From Rhodothermia bacterium (GTDB lineage Bacteria > Bacteroidota > Rhodothermia > Rhodothermales > JABDKH01), in assembly GCA_018679295.1 (NCBI GenBank), contig JAHHLP010000406.1, positions 1 to 5,569 of the forward strand: a stretch of 5,569 bases of DNA. The letters run 5' to 3'. Below the pieces are notes generated by a model, which was given only the letters and a program-made list of their open reading frames with translations, had not been told where the DNA came from and did no database searches. Made by a program: the position numbers and the translations under genes. This document shows positions 5,066-5,569 of this stretch, piece by piece (position 1 is the stretch's first letter; each line of letters begins with the position of its first letter).

Positions 5066-5569
5066 AAGAGCAGCAGTCATCCGGACCGGGCGTCACGACT
5101 GAATCAAAGAACGTGTTGGAGGTTGAAGATCTAACGGTGAGGTACGGCTCGACCGTCGCCCTCGAGAACCTCAACCTTAACGTGAAAGAGCACGAGGTTT
5201 TTGGCGTCATCGGCCCAGCCGGCAGCGGAAAGACCAGCTTCCTGAAAGCCATAAACCGCATGGACCAGTTTAACGCGTCCATGAAGGTCGATGGAGAGAT
5301 CCGTTTTCTGGGCAAGCCGGTGAAGAAATGGCGCAACACCTACGCGCTCCGCAATCGGGTGGGGGTCGTTTTCCCGCTTCCGGTAGGATTGCCGCTCAGT
5401 ATCTATGACAACGTAGCCCTTTCGCCAAAGCTCAGCGGAGTAAAGAAGAAGGGGGAGCTAGACTTGATCGTCGAAAGATGCCTCAGGCGGGCGGCGCTCT
5501 GGGACGAGGTCAAGGATCGTCTCGACTCCCTTGGCAGCCTCCTTTCGGGCGGTCAGCAACAGCGACTTA
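5059..5569 (+). CDS. pstB: Phosphate ABC transporter ATPase PstB, 3' end outside the window
   Basis: The first 170 residues of the ATPase that drives phosphate import; the family is usually 250-290 residues, so the window ends about two-thirds through. ATG 5059 overlaps the end of pstA by 7 bases, with GGGGA (5046-5050) as a weak ribosome-binding site. After a polar N-terminal extension of about 18 residues come the A-loop Tyr29, Walker A GPAGSGKT (52-59), the PstB-typical INRM (65-68), SIYDNVA (114-120) and the ABC signature LSGGQQQRL (162-170). Walker B and the H-loop lie beyond the edge. Position 106, where the Q-loop Gln of VFQ-type PstB is expected, is Pro (VVFPLPVGLPL, 103-113). The assignment as PstB rests on motifs and context. 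Confidence 0.92.
   Translation, partial: MVEEQQSSGPGVTTESKNVLEVEDLTVRYGSTVALENLNLNVKEHEVFGVIGPAGSGKTSFLKAINRMDQFNASMKVDGEIRFLGKPVKKWRNTYALRNRVGVVFPLPVGLPLSIYDNVALSPKLSGVKKKGELDLIVERCLRRAALWDEVKDRLDSLGSLLSGGQQQRL

Overview
The window reads as the first five and a half genes of one forward-strand phosphate-uptake operon: an outer-membrane porin, pstS, a phoU with an extra C-terminal domain, pstC, pstA and the first 170 codons of pstB, which the window edge cuts. Nothing convincing is encoded on the reverse strand. I see no tRNA, rRNA, CRISPR array, insertion sequence or phage gene.

Organism: a Gram-negative bacterium of moderately high GC by eye, because there is a signal-peptide porin ending in Phe and a lipoprotein PstS. 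The porin has a WGFRSLEKTI...SSRDFG stretch that I associate with porins of the Bacteroidota/Rhodothermota type and related phyla. The first two genes lack a Shine-Dalgarno sequence, which would fit that, but phoU and pstC have good ones. The phylum is therefore a low-confidence guess.

Layout: positions 1-158 are a non-coding leader. It holds an 11-bp-period direct repeat (TGTTAACAA / TGATAACAA) that looks like a Pho box, a TTAACA/TATAAT promoter candidate overlapping it, and a GC hairpin just before the porin ATG. The porin (159-1148) is followed after 26 C-rich bases by pstS (1175-2077). The 84-base gap before phoU holds a nested stem-loop with a perfect 10-bp outer stem that abuts the phoU ribosome-binding site. 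From phoU on, the genes overlap by 8, 4 and 7 bases: phoU/pstC, pstC/pstA and pstA/pstB. A run of nine GAG codons at the end of phoU also serves as the pstC Shine-Dalgarno.

How it works together: the porin would admit anions through the outer membrane, lipid-anchored PstS binds phosphate, PstC and PstA form the inner-membrane channel, PstB powers it, and PhoU links transport to phosphate signalling. No phoR or phoB is in the window.

The most unusual points are the PhoU fusion to an ArsC/LMW-phosphatase-like domain whose catalytic Cys, Arg and Asp all appear lost, the loss of Asp from PhoU's second metal motif, and a PstB whose Q-loop Gln position is Pro. None of these could be checked against a database here, so novelty is not claimed as established.
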